DNA of 49,423 nucleotides from NCBI GenBank assembly GCA_028277345.1, contig JANQGM010000013.1:1-49423 (forward strand), written 5' to 3'. A program made the position numbers and the translations under genes. The notes under the pieces were generated by a model. The model made no database searches, had not been told where the DNA came from, and was given only the letters and a program-made list of their open reading frames with translations. Position 1 is the first letter of the stretch. Every line of letters begins with the position of its first letter. The stretch comes from Candidatus Bipolaricaulota bacterium. Lineage in GTDB: Bacteria > Bipolaricaulota > Bipolaricaulia > UBA7950 > UBA9294. Positions 36,540-45,255 of this stretch are shown here, in pieces.

Positions 36540-37007
36540 TCAAGTTGCTTCCTCTTGAACAAGCTCGTTCACTACGGACTCCCAGTTATGATGGACTGGA
36601 TGTCGATTGAGCTTGTGGATAACTCGGGCGCCGGGAGATCTAAGCATCTCCACCAGATTCGGACGAGGAGGGTTCCAAGGCTGAAGAGATTCCCAGATTC
36701 GGCGCGTTCGCTCGGCGGCCCATCGTTCAATCGCCCAATCGAGATTCTCTTCAAGCATATTGACGAATAGTTTGTGCTCATCGTCTGAGGAGAACAGCGG
36801 TTCTGATGACTGCTCTGCCACATACATCGCACACGAGTACCGATCTCGCAAGGACTCAGCTTGGCTAGCTCTCGAATTCCTCGTTATCCCGAATCCACAC
36901 GAAATCATGTTGAACAGTGCACGACAAATACCCCACGTAACTCCAGTTGCGATAACTATGAGGATCCACTCGATTGCATTGTTGGGGAAACCATCCGAGA
37001 TGTTCAT
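36540..37007 (-). CDS. Hypothetical single-span membrane protein
   Basis: A 155-residue protein: an N-terminal membrane helix (about 13-32, EWILIVIATGVTWGI), then a polar helical region with LFVNMLEENLDWAIERWAAERTRR. No family is recognised and the ribosome site is weak. Repeat copies R1 and R2 lie on either side of it. The composition is protein-like, but confidence is limited. Confidence 0.5.
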   Translation of the reverse strand: MNISDGFPNNAIEWILIVIATGVTWGICRALFNMISCGFGITRNSRASQAESLRDRYSCAMYVAEQSSEPLFSSDDEHKLFVNMLEENLDWAIERWAAERTRRIWESLQPWNPPRPNLVEMLRSPGARVIHKLNRHPVHHNWESVVNELVQEEAT

Positions 37008-37089
37008 TGAATAAGAGTAGCTCGTTCCTGATCACAAACGCAAATCTGTGGTTTCGGAGGTGCCGTGCTTGTCTGCACAATTGGTTTTG

Positions 37090-37113
37090 GAGTCTCGTAT
37101 TGTGTCCCCGGAA
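37090..37113 (+). repeat. Dispersed repeat R2 (type B end)
   Basis: GAGTCTCGTATTGTGTCCCC followed by GGAA; 21 of 22 bases identical to R5 at 43456-43483. Its GTGTCCCC core is the inverted counterpart of the GGGGACAC core of R1, R4 and R6. Confidence 0.75.
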
Positions 37114-37133
37114 CCCCCACCCTGTCCGATGAT

Positions 37134-37208
37134 TCAGATTACGATGCAGATCGCGAAAAATCCGATGATCGTCCATATGACTGCTGGGACTTTGCGAGTG
37201 CTTGTCAT
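37134..37208 (-). CDS. Possible 24-residue membrane peptide
   Basis: A very short frame with a good ribosome site (GAGGGG six to seven bases before ATG 37208) encodes MTSTRKVPAV followed by the hydrophobic IWTIIGFFAICIVI. Such basic-hydrophobic mini-proteins can be toxins or membrane-protein modulators. It stops 20 bases before R2, so it may instead be the remaining 5' end of a gene cut by the repeat. Confidence 0.3.
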   Translation of the reverse strand: MTSTRKVPAVIWTIIGFFAICIVI

Positions 37209-37404
37209 GTTTGTCCCCCTCAACCGAATGGATTGCCTATTTGGGACAGAGTAGGGATGTGTTATGTATGGCTTGGGGACATAGGCATATATGTGTAGAA
37301 TCAATGTGAAAGAGAGATATTTACATGAGCCGTGCTGTGAAGTGGCAGTTGCTAGAGGTCAATTAGCAGCGAGATGATTGGCTGAGGAATGCTGAAGAGG
37401 ATAG

Positions 37405-38916
37405 GTGAGAAGCTGTATGTGTGAGAAGGGAATCTATGCTGTTCCGGGAAACTCCTTGCGTCCCAACGAAGATTACTCACTCCGAATCCACCAGGAGGAA
37501 CCCCACTACGCTAGATCTCCCTTCGAGAGGGACCGTGATAGAATCCTCTACAGCAAAGCGTTCAGGCGGTTGGCTGGAAAGACCCAGATCTTCTTTTCCT
37601 CATCTGCGGATCACATTCGGACAAGACTCACGCATGCTTTGGAAGTAGCACAGATTGCATCCAGCATCGCCGCGAGACTTAGTTTGAACGCTCCTCTTAC
37701 AGAAGCGATTGCTTTTGGGCATGACCTTGGGCACACGCCATTTGGTCATGTGGGGGAGCGATCCTTGAATTACATCATGAATGGATGTCACGAGATTTCG
37801 ACCCCCTTAAATCTAGAACTACGAAAATGCAATGGAGCTGGCTTTAAACACAATCTTCAAGGTCTGAGGGTGGTGAACGATCACCTCCAGTATTATCGTG
37901 CATACGGCGGGATTAACCTAACAAGATATGTAATGTGGGGGATCGCTAATCATGCTGGAATGAAGTGGTCCGAATGCAGAATACTCGATAGGCAGACGGG
38001 ACAGTGCACCTTGTACCCCAACGCAGGAGCGTGTCCGCGCGAGAAAGCTGGCCACCTTTCCACAACGTATTACGATCAGTACTTGTACTTATATCGGACG
38101 TGCAAGTCGGAGCAGTGCGATCACACTGAGTGCGGCGAAGCTTGGTCATTCGAAGCTCTTGCAGTGCACATGGCTGATGAAATTGCTCAGAGACATCATG
38201 ACATTGAGGACGCTTATCTAGCTCAGATATTTGATCGAGATGATGTACTAGGAATCCTGTCGGACACTCTTGGTTCGCACTTCTCCGACCTGGATCGACA
38301 GAATTTTGCCCAAGCAGAGCAATCGGATCCTGAGCATTTCCTCTCATGCATCTCAAGACTGACAATTGAGATGCTGGTGAGAAAGCTTGTGGATGCGGTA
38401 GATGCAGGTTTTCGAGAGATTGGGAAGATACTACCCCATCGATCGGATTTCGAGGATCAGTACAACAAGGAACTCGACGTTAACAGAGCACAGCGTGTGT
38501 TTCAATTTGATAGCGAGTTTGAGTCGGTTCACGAAACGCTGCAAACACAATTGCGAGACAGAATCCTGCAGTCGTATGCGGTGCAACGAATGGATGGTTC
38601 AGGAAGTCATGTAGTGAGGAAACTGTTCAAAGCTTATCTGACGAATCCTCAACAGCTTCCGGATCGGACTATTGCGTATGCCATGGCTGCGTACAATGGA
38701 CACTATGAGCAGGTTGGATCCTTCTCTCGGAAGGAAATCGGCGAGATGCGATTGCAGCTGTCACGTACTCACGACGAGTTGTTGACCGCGACACTGGCCC
38801 GAACGATAGCTGATCATATTGCGTGCATGACCGATGACTATGCGTTAGGAGAATATCATCAATTATATGGGCATCAGCCGCCGCTTCGCAATCTGACTCC
38901 ATTCACGAATTGGTAG
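37405..38916 (+). CDS. dGTPase-like HD-domain dNTP triphosphohydrolase
   Basis: A 503-residue enzyme of the deoxyguanosinetriphosphate triphosphohydrolase family, which removes triphosphate from dGTP or other dNTPs. HD-site residues are H77 (RLTHALEV), H106-D107 ([16 protein letters not shown]) and D258 ([17 protein letters not shown]). The N-terminal [20 protein letters not shown] is also typical. Between the HD pair and D258 lies an unusual Cys-rich insert (C191, C201, C210, C233, C238, C243) that could bind a metal. Some bacterial dGTPases block phages by draining dNTPs. The neighbourhood (NACHT, TIR) fits that idea. The start could be ATG 37405 or the Met at 37417. Confidence 0.88.
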   Translation: MRSCMCEKGIYAVPGNSLRPNEDYSLRIHQEEPHYARSPFERDRDRILYSKAFRRLAGKTQIFFSSSADHIRTRLTHALEVAQIASSIAARLSLNAPLTEAIAFGHDLGHTPFGHVGERSLNYIMNGCHEISTPLNLELRKCNGAGFKHNLQGLRVVNDHLQYYRAYGGINLTRYVMWGIANHAGMKWSECRILDRQTGQCTLYPNAGACPREKAGHLSTTYYDQYLYLYRTCKSEQCDHTECGEAWSFEALAVHMADEIAQRHHDIEDAYLAQIFDRDDVLGILSDTLGSHFSDLDRQNFAQAEQSDPEHFLSCISRLTIEMLVRKLVDAVDAGFREIGKILPHRSDFEDQYNKELDVNRAQRVFQFDSEFESVHETLQTQLRDRILQSYAVQRMDGSGSHVVRKLFKAYLTNPQQLPDRTIAYAMAAYNGHYEQVGSFSRKEIGEMRLQLSRTHDELLTATLARTIADHIACMTDDYALGEYHQLYGHQPPLRNLTPFTNW

Positions 38917-39072
38917 AAAGAATAGCAATGTAGAGAACCTTGAATGCTCTATTTGCTCAGTTCTCGTGTTTCGCCATTCTAGCCTCAACCCCTGGCCGAA
39001 GTTAGAGCTCGCGAAGCTTCGGAAGAGCATGAATCCGGGGTTCTGGGAAAACAGTTCTTGTCAGGTGACTAA

Positions 39073-39099
39073 GAGCTACACACTGTGTCCCCGGAGTCC
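39073..39099 (+). repeat. Dispersed repeat R3 (type B end)
   Basis: GAGCTACACACTGTGTCCCC followed by GGAGTCC matches the GTGTCCCCGGA core of R2 and R5. It abuts the start of the truncated flavodoxin copy eight bases downstream. Confidence 0.6.
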
Positions 39100-39106
39100 C
39101 CACGAC

Positions 39107-39301
39107 GTTGCTCTCTTGTGCTCGATGAGGGGGAAGTGGTCAAGAGAAGGTTTTGCCTCGATGAAAGCGGAGGCTTCAGGCGCCAATGTGGTTGGAGAGA
39201 TGACGGTTGAAGCGGCAGCGATCAAGAATCCTGAAGCGCTGCAGAAGAAGATAGCGGATTGGGTGAAGGGGTTTGTTGAGGTGGGGGGATTGGGGGAGTA
39301 G
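39107..39301 (+). pseudogene. 3' fragment of a second flavodoxin gene
   Basis: Encodes the equivalent of residues 102-165 of the flavodoxin at 35077-35574: FASMKAEASGANVVGEM, VEAAAIKNPEALQKKIADWV and KGFVEVGG. The nucleotide match is high and runs up to and past the stop codon (both continue GTAGGGTT). The FMN-binding N-terminus is absent; repeat R3 occupies its place. The frame is open upstream to 38966 but unrelated there. Truncation by a mobile element or by recombination is likely. Confidence 0.85.
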
Positions 39302-39382
39302 GGTTGGTTTTGTCGTGTCATATCCAGCAGGACCCGCTCCCTTAAGACACTAGGCGTTGCATGAACCAACACTGGGATTAGC

Positions 39383-39399
39383 TATGTGTGCCCCGATTT
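39383..39399 (+). repeat. Short repeat remnant resembling R6 core
   Basis: TATGTGTGCCCCGATTT is close to the plus-oriented form of R6 (TATGTGTCCCCAGTTT). It lies about 100 bp before the NACHT gene. Confidence 0.4.
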
Positions 39400-39497
39400 C
39401 CTCCAATCTCGTATAATCAAAAAGTTAGTTGATGGAAAAGCAGACAGCTGAAGGAGGAATACTGTAGTGTGATCCCGGTCAAGAAAAGCTGTAGGAA

Positions 39498-42350
39498 ATG
39501 CGGAACGGTATAGATCGCAATGTAAGACACCTAACGCAGAGATACTCCAACGAAACCAAGCGATTCCTGGAGCAGCTCTCGGAAGACGAGTTCCGAGAGC
39601 TTGTTGTAATCCCTCTGCTGGAAGAGATGGATTACAAGGAGGTCAGATCACTGCATGGGGTGTTGGAACGCGGGAAGGACGTGGTATTTAGAGAACACAC
39701 ACCTCTCGACGATGACTTTTTCTGTTGCGCTATTGTCAAGACTGGGAGAGTGACGGGAGATGTGACTTCCAGCCAATCGTTGAGGGGGATCCTCTTTCAG
39801 GCGCAGCAGGCGTTCGATACAGATTTCCTCTTACCAGATGGAAGGCGACACTCAGTACGGAAGGTTTACCTGTTTGTAAACTCGGTAGTGAGTCAGCAGG
39901 CTCTTCAATCGATCGAGGGAGTTCTTGGACAACAAGGCCGAACTGTCACGTGTATAGATCTTCCAAGAATCCTCACGCTAGTGGAGAAACACATGCCGGA
40001 GATGTTTGAGGGTGCTTCCTCAGCCCTGGCATTCTACCTTGCCCGACTTTTCCGTGAGAATTACCTCACCAAGAATCTCCAGCTGTTTGGCTGCACTAGG
40101 GAGATCCCTCTCCACTACTGTTACACAGGCGGCCAAGTCGAGTCTGGTCAAGGGAAAGCTCTTACAGCCATGCGGGGATCAAGCATCCAGGATGTCCTAC
40201 AAGAAGGGAAGCATGTCCTAGTCTGCGGACCGCCAGGGTCAGGGAAGTCAACTATGCTTCAGAAGCTTGTGCTTGACATGGTTGGTCAATCTTCGGTTCG
40301 GCCGAAGAGAGAGACATCGACGGTACCGATCTTGGTTGAACTAAGGAATCTGACTGACTCGGAGCTAGCCAGCAAGAGAAGCTTCATCAAGTTCCTCAAG
40401 GGGCATTTGGGCGAAGACATCTGCGCCAAGCAGACCTTGACGGGTTTTCGCGATTGGGTACTTGCGTTGGATGGATTCGATGAAATCTCAAATGCGTCAG
40501 CGAGGGAAGCTTTTGAAGCTGTGCTGTCAAGCTTGCCAGGAAGTAATCTCCTTGGGAAGCCGCTCTCCGCCTGCGTGGTAACTTCCCGAAGTTACGCACT
40601 CGCTTCGATCCCCGGGTATCGCACTGTCTTTCCTAGGCCATTCGGCTATGAGGAGATCGATGCATTTGCTTTGCGCTGGTTTGGGACAGATCAGGCTGCG
40701 CTTGGTAGGTTTCGCTCCTTCCTTGAGGGGCGAAGGGATCTTGTCCACCTGGCATCTACACCGCTCTTGCTCACGATGATGGTTGCACTCGCAGAGCGAG
40801 GTATCGACGAGTTGCCAGATAGCAGAACGGACATATACGAGACGACCCTAGACATGATGGTGTTCCGGTGGGATGTTGGGCGAGGCATTGCTGTCCCGTA
40901 CTCACAGAAGGAGCTAACTAGATTCCTGATGTACTTGGGTATTTCGATGCTTGAGGAGGGGATATCAGCTGCTGGGGATGCTATGCTCGCACGCGTCGGC
41001 GATACCTTGCGAGAAGAGGGATTCGCGGATCCTGGTACATCAGGAGTTGACGGTGTTCTTGCGAGATTCCGCAGAAACGGTGTTCTTACACGCAATAAGG
41101 CAGGATTGCTTGAGTTCACACACGCGACGCTACGGGAGTTCCTGGCCGCCCGATACTGCTACAAGTTCCGAGACGAGCGAAGACTGACTAGAAACCTGCC
41201 GAAACAGAGCTGGTGGAGTGTCGCTAAGTTCTACTTCGGCTTTCTGCAGAGACTTGATGTGGCTGGAGCTTCCTTGCTTGAGCAGCTGAAGCGTATTCCG
41301 TTTCTCAATCTAGAGTGTGCGATCGAAGCTAATCGGACACCAGGCAAACTGAAGAAGGAGATCGTTGACTCTGTCATTCATGGGCTGACCAGAGGGGACA
41401 TCCGGTTCGATGAGGAGGCTGTGCCGATTGTACATCTTGTTGGTGATCGCATTCTTGAGCACTTGGAGGACATTCTTTCGCCCAAAGGAAGAATCCAAGT
41501 TGCGTTCTATGTGGCATTGTGCGACCTCCTATCTAGCAGGAATGATCGCGCAAGTCGCCTTGCGCTAAGACGGCTCCACAAACTCATTGAAGAGAACAAC
41601 CCAACACCGAGCCAACGCTACTCCATGGCGCTGTCCTACTTGCTTGGAAAGAACTCTCTGTCCGGTGACCTTCTGAAGATCCTCTATGCAAGTAGTGGTG
41701 ATGTTGGTATTGCAGGCACCCTTCTTGAGCAATCACCAGCTCGCATCCATGGCCCTCACAAGGCCGCGTTCATCTCTGCGATAGCTCGAGACCATGAGGC
41801 GCTCGTCCATGTAGACAGACTGAATTCACAGGAGTCAGTAGGAAGGCAAGCTCGGGTTGTTGCGGAACTCTGCAAGTGCGTCTCACAAGGTGCAACTAAC
41901 GTAGGAATATGTTTTGCTGCATCCTCATTGCGAGACATTCCCTACGGTCTTGATCACACACGTACATTGCTCGAAGCTTGTCAGGCGACAGAGGCTTCGC
42001 AACACACAATTACTGCACTCCGAGCCATTCGTGAGAACCTTGCTCGCAACGAGAGGCAAGTGCGCAAACGCGCAAGTGAGCTTGAACCTACGTGGTCAGA
42101 TGAGGAACTGCCTGAACCGCACGTCATCTCACGTTATGAGCTGCCTTGGCTTTTCCAGGATCTCTCTGAGCCGGGTAGTCGCAGATCGAGAACCATACGA
42201 ATGACACTTGCAGACGCGCGGAGTATTCAGGAAAGGTATGAGAAGGCAGGCAAGGAAGTAGATGAGGTTCTCGAGCAGATAGAGCGAGCTCTTGCCGGTG
42301 GGGGACAGACTGGCAAACGGAGAAGAGGACGAAGCAGACGTGGGAGGTAG
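39498..42350 (+). CDS. PD-(D/E)xK-like/NACHT NTPase (STAND protein, probable defence effector)
   Basis: A 950-residue protein in three parts. Residues about 25-160 resemble a Mrr-type restriction-endonuclease-like domain: E34 in EFRELVVIPLLEEMDY, D61 in ERGKDVVF, K81 in CCAIVKTGRVTG, then the usual RGILFQAQQAFDTDF. The E/Q expected two residues before K81 is Ile79. Residues about 235-420 are a NACHT ATPase: Walker A GPPGSGKS (244-251), Walker B VLALDGFDE (321-329), sensor VVTSRSYAL; a winged-helix region ends with FTHATLREFLAARYC. The remaining 400 residues are helical repeats with a basic tail (GKRRRGRSRRGR). Effector-NACHT-sensor is the layout of bacterial NLR-like anti-phage proteins. The ribosome site is weak (AGGA two bases before ATG), so the start is tentative. 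Confidence 0.87.
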   Translation: MRNGIDRNVRHLTQRYSNETKRFLEQLSEDEFRELVVIPLLEEMDYKEVRSLHGVLERGKDVVFREHTPLDDDFFCCAIVKTGRVTGDVTSSQSLRGILFQAQQAFDTDFLLPDGRRHSVRKVYLFVNSVVSQQALQSIEGVLGQQGRTVTCIDLPRILTLVEKHMPEMFEGASSALAFYLARLFRENYLTKNLQLFGCTREIPLHYCYTGGQVESGQGKALTAMRGSSIQDVLQEGKHVLVCGPPGSGKSTMLQKLVLDMVGQSSVRPKRETSTVPILVELRNLTDSELASKRSFIKFLKGHLGEDICAKQTLTGFRDWVLALDGFDEISNASAREAFEAVLSSLPGSNLLGKPLSACVVTSRSYALASIPGYRTVFPRPFGYEEIDAFALRWFGTDQAALGRFRSFLEGRRDLVHLASTPLLLTMMVALAERGIDELPDSRTDIYETTLDMMVFRWDVGRGIAVPYSQKELTRFLMYLGISMLEEGISAAGDAMLARVGDTLREEGFADPGTSGVDGVLARFRRNGVLTRNKAGLLEFTHATLREFLAARYCYKFRDERRLTRNLPKQSWWSVAKFYFGFLQRLDVAGASLLEQLKRIPFLNLECAIEANRTPGKLKKEIVDSVIHGLTRGDIRFDEEAVPIVHLVGDRILEHLEDILSPKGRIQVAFYVALCDLLSSRNDRASRLALRRLHKLIEENNPTPSQRYSMALSYLLGKNSLSGDLLKILYASSGDVGIAGTLLEQSPARIHGPHKAAFISAIARDHEALVHVDRLNSQESVGRQARVVAELCKCVSQGATNVGICFAASSLRDIPYGLDHTRTLLEACQATEASQHTITALRAIRENLARNERQVRKRASELEPTWSDEELPEPHVISRYELPWLFQDLSEPGSRRSRTIRMTLADARSIQERYEKAGKEVDEVLEQIERALAGGGQTGKRRRGRSRRGR

Positions 42351-42474
42351 GTGGAGACTTGAGGTGCTGGTTGTTGACATACCTAGCTGACTAGCGTCTG
42401 TTTGGAACGTGCTTCTTGAGTCACGCGTGCAGTTAGAGAGAAGCATACTCCTTCTGGTACTCATCGAGGCGTCA

Positions 42475-42511
42475 GGGAATCGGGGTACATACATCTCAAT
42501 CCGTAGGATCT
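42475..42511 (-). repeat. Dispersed repeat R4 (type A end)
   Basis: On the minus strand it reads GATCCTACGGATTGAGATGT then ATGTACCCCGATTCCC, closely matching R1 and R6. It is the main recognisable element of the 507-bp gap at 42351-42857 after the NACHT gene. Confidence 0.65.
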
Positions 42512-42638
42512 AGCCATACTTGTCTCCTGGGTTTTCGGAGGAGACACGTCATACCATTGAGCTTCTCCAAACGAGCAAAGATTCCCTCAGAGCAGATTGG
42601 TCATCCAGTTCGAGTGTGCTTTCCGCGGTCCATGGGAT

Positions 42639-42669
42639 CATGAGAGTTCTCTGCTGCAGAATTCTCATG
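42639..42669. repeat. 12-bp inverted repeat in the gap before isochorismatase
   Basis: CATGAGAGTTCT and AGAATTCTCATG pair over 12 bp with one G-T pair around a 7-base loop. There is no T-run, so it is unlikely to be an intrinsic terminator. Nothing else was recognised in this part of the gap. Confidence 0.5.
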
Positions 42670-42857
42670 TCACTAGGCGCGTCGAATGATTTGCGAGCGG
42701 AAACGCGGTGTTTTGCTTCCGATTCTCAATCCCAGGGTAGTTGAGTGAAGTGCCATCTACTCGTGATTGTGCTTGAGAGCTTGACCCTGGTTCTGGACGG
42801 ATGTAGGATGGCACGAAAAGCATATATGTTGATATGGGATCGTATAAGAGGAAAGGG

Positions 42858-43349
42858 ATGAAGACTGCTCTCGTTGCACTCGATCTACAGAAGGATTTCT
42901 TTTCGGATGACAACCCAAACTTGGTTGCTTTTGAGTCGATAGTGCCTGCGATCAATCGGGCCATTACATCCTTCCGTTCGCATAGCGACCCGATTGTGTT
43001 CGTCCAGCATACATCGAAGGCAAAACCTGTTGGGTCGGATGCATGGAAGATTCATGAGGCATTCGATGTGCAAGACGATGATCTTCGTGTGATGAAATCC
43101 CATCCGGATGCGTTCTGGAAGAGTTCCTTGGATAGCGAACTTCAAGCGAAAGCAGTTGAAGCCATCCTGATTGTGGGAGTTCTTTCCGAGCACTGCGTTC
43201 TATCTACCTACCGCGGAGCCTTGCTCCGCGGCTACCGTACGCTGCTCTTGGAAGAGGGAATCGCTAGCCTGTCAAACGATCTCACGGGGTTTACTCTAAG
43301 GCTATGCGAGCATATCGGCATTGATGAGCTTGATGGCTTGTGGGCATGA
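42858..43349 (+). CDS. Isochorismatase-family cysteine hydrolase
   Basis: A 163-residue alpha/beta hydrolase. The catalytic triad is intact: D9 (ALDLQKDFF), K80 (LRVMKSHPDAF) and C113 (GVLSEHCVLSTYRGAL). Family members hydrolyse nicotinamide, N-carbamoyl compounds or isochorismate; the short length and motifs fit nicotinamidase-like or unassigned groups. A nicotinamidase next to TIR-type NAD-consuming genes would be interesting, but nothing here proves that. GAGG seven bases before ATG 42858. Repeat copies R4 and R5 bracket the gene. Confidence 0.87.
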   Translation: MKTALVALDLQKDFFSDDNPNLVAFESIVPAINRAITSFRSHSDPIVFVQHTSKAKPVGSDAWKIHEAFDVQDDDLRVMKSHPDAFWKSSLDSELQAKAVEAILIVGVLSEHCVLSTYRGALLRGYRTLLLEEGIASLSNDLTGFTLRLCEHIGIDELDGLWA

Positions 43350-43455
43350 TTGGCCATGAGGCGCCAGGCTAGAGACTGAACACCAAACCGTTCTCTTTGC
43401 TGAGGGAGGAGTTCTGGTGGGGTTCTGGTGACACGGTACTTATCTAGCTGATTCA

Positions 43456-43580
43456 GAGTTTCGTATTGTGTCCCCGGAATCCGGCTTCCGGCCAGGTTTG
43501 CGAAAGCGAAGCCTACGTCGATGATTATCTCCGGGTAGCTTAGGAACTCATTCGTGCATCTCGTGCGTGCCATATCGTGA
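43456..43580 (+). repeat. Dispersed repeat R5 (type B end plus internal block)
   Basis: Core GAGTTTCGTATTGTGTCCCC then GGAATCC (43456-43483) is nearly identical to R2. It continues with a block shared with R1 (43493-43519) and one shared with R6 (AGGAACTCATTCGTGCATCT at 43542-43561). It fills much of the 431-bp gap between the isochorismatase and the next gene. Confidence 0.75.
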
Positions 43581-43780
43581 GGGACGTCAACGCCAAGAAA
43601 GAAGAACAATCCCCTAAGCAAACCATAAACCAATCCCAGATCTGGAATTTCTGTGTGTATCCACGATTCCCCAGTGATACAGACCTATCTCCGCCTTGGC
43701 GGACATCACAGATGTTACGTTTAATTCTAATTCTGTAATAGACTAGAGGAAGAAAAGTCTGCTTTGATAAGAAGGTGACC

Positions 43781-44614
43781 ATGACAGACGATGACGCAGG
43801 TAATATCCTCGCAGATATTCTCAATCAATGTGACGCAGACCCGGATTCGGCGCTAGAGCTACTTGACAGAATGCAATCAGCTAATCTCGAGCTTGAGGAG
43901 GATGCGTTTGTGTTGTTTGCCCGAGCAATGGCATGGGGATCAAAGGGTCTCTACACCTTGCTTAGGAAGAATCCGATAGTTGACATACTCACTGCAGATG
44001 CGGACGACCTGCGATTCGAGCTCGGAGTACAGGTTTCGCACCTGGGCTATCTTGAGAAGTCTCTCTCCTATATCAAGCAGCTTGACAATCATCATCCTGG
44101 CGCACTCTCGGCTTTCGAGCATGATAATGGGGATCGACGTGGAGAATTGAAGGTTGATGGCGTCGCGCGTGTGGTTGAGGCCTTCTTCCCAGGACGCGTC
44201 CAAGAAATCCTGGGGAGAACAAAGCTGAGGTACTTCGGAGCTTCACGAATTCATGTATTCAATAACTGCATTTCGTCTTCTGAGGATTTCAATATTGCTG
44301 GGGACGCATGGATATCCCTAGACGAAATCGCGCGGACTGCGCTGATAATGAAGGTTGGAAAGACTCAGGAGAGCAAGCGGTATGTCCACGTAATCTTCTT
44401 CAGGAAGTTGGATTCCGAGATTGGCCCCGATGACACAATGTTCGCGCTTGGCAAGATCTCAGATCTTTTCATCTTCGAGGACGGCTCCACGGCTCGGACG
44501 ATTCCGGAAGAGGAGGAGAAGAAACGACGAGCAAGAGAGCTCTCGGAGGATTATGAGAGGATGGTGAGTGAGCCCAGGAAGCGACGAGGTTTGTTCGGAC
44601 GAAAGAAGCGTTAG
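43781..44614 (+). CDS. Hypothetical protein, first gene of the DnaJ-zinc-finger cluster
   Basis: A 277-residue soluble protein with no recognised family. The N-terminal half looks helical; about 180-235 are beta-rich (RYVHVIFFRKLDSEIGPDD); the last 50 residues are a charged helix ending in the basic RKRRGLFGRKKR. AAGG six bases before ATG 43781 is preferred to an upstream in-frame GTG at 43775. A zinc-finger gene starts 38 bases later and a third gene one base after that, so the three probably form an operon. Confidence 0.7.
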   Translation: MTDDDAGNILADILNQCDADPDSALELLDRMQSANLELEEDAFVLFARAMAWGSKGLYTLLRKNPIVDILTADADDLRFELGVQVSHLGYLEKSLSYIKQLDNHHPGALSAFEHDNGDRRGELKVDGVARVVEAFFPGRVQEILGRTKLRYFGASRIHVFNNCISSSEDFNIAGDAWISLDEIARTALIMKVGKTQESKRYVHVIFFRKLDSEIGPDDTMFALGKISDLFIFEDGSTARTIPEEEEKKRRARELSEDYERMVSEPRKRRGLFGRKKR

Positions 44615-44652
44615 CTCCGCTCCGAGCTGATGCGAGACAGTGAGGAGGATTC

Positions 44653-44814
44653 ATGGGTACATGTGCTAAGTGTCATGGGAACAAGGTCATTGAGTGTCCG
44701 CAGTGTGGGGGGCGTGGTGAGAAGGTTGGGATCTTGATAAACAGCAAGTGCCAGCATTGCAATAGAACTGGCTCAGTAACGTGCCCCAGATGTGGAGGAA
44801 CTGGGAAAGGATAG
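44653..44814 (+). CDS. Stand-alone DnaJ-type cysteine-rich zinc finger, 53 residues
   Basis: A 53-residue protein made of four CxxCxGxG-like repeats: CAKCHGNK, CPQCGGRG, CQHCNRTG and CPRCGGTG. This is the complete two-zinc DnaJ central domain without J-domain or substrate-binding parts. GAGGAGG five bases before ATG 44653 gives a strong start. The stop (TAG at 44812-44814) is separated by one base from the next start codon. Isolated domains of this kind bind partner proteins or unfolded peptides; the partner is probably encoded in this cluster. Confidence 0.85.
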   Translation: MGTCAKCHGNKVIECPQCGGRGEKVGILINSKCQHCNRTGSVTCPRCGGTGKG

Positions 44815-44815
44815 C

Positions 44816-45166
44816 ATGGCTGAAGAGTACTCATTGATCAAGATTATAGATATAACGGAAGATGCGTGGATTGCAGTCAAGAATGCAGTGGCGATTAAGG
44901 GGCGGCTCACATGTGAAGGTGGATACGCCAAACGCTTCAAGATGGTCGTTGAGAATCAGCGAAGTGTTGAGCGATTGGTAGCAGAAGGTCTGTTTGACGT
45001 CCGGGGATACTTCCAAACTTTCGACAAGAGAGCTCTAGGATTGTTTGATAACCTGGATAAAACATGGGAAATCGAGTTTCAATTCCAAGGGCGCATGGAA
45101 TCGGATCGAGTGATTGTGCGGAAAACAAATAGGCAGGACATATTCGGGGTTGAATCTGCTCACTAA
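44816..45166 (+). CDS. Hypothetical protein, third gene of the zinc-finger cluster
   Basis: A 116-residue soluble protein, not recognised. It reads as a small alpha/beta protein (EDAWIAVKNAVAIKGRLTC, WEIEFQFQGRMESDRVIV). AAAGGA precedes ATG 44816 inside the preceding coding sequence, and one base separates the two genes, implying translational coupling. Confidence 0.72.
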   Translation: MAEEYSLIKIIDITEDAWIAVKNAVAIKGRLTCEGGYAKRFKMVVENQRSVERLVAEGLFDVRGYFQTFDKRALGLFDNLDKTWEIEFQFQGRMESDRVIVRKTNRQDIFGVESAH

Positions 45167-45255
45167 TTCCGGAGATTGCCTTGAGCGCGGCACCAGAGCA
45201 GCTTAGGTGGATTGTGTTGCGAAAAGCTCAGGCTCCTGGAGAAGACCGTGGGAGG

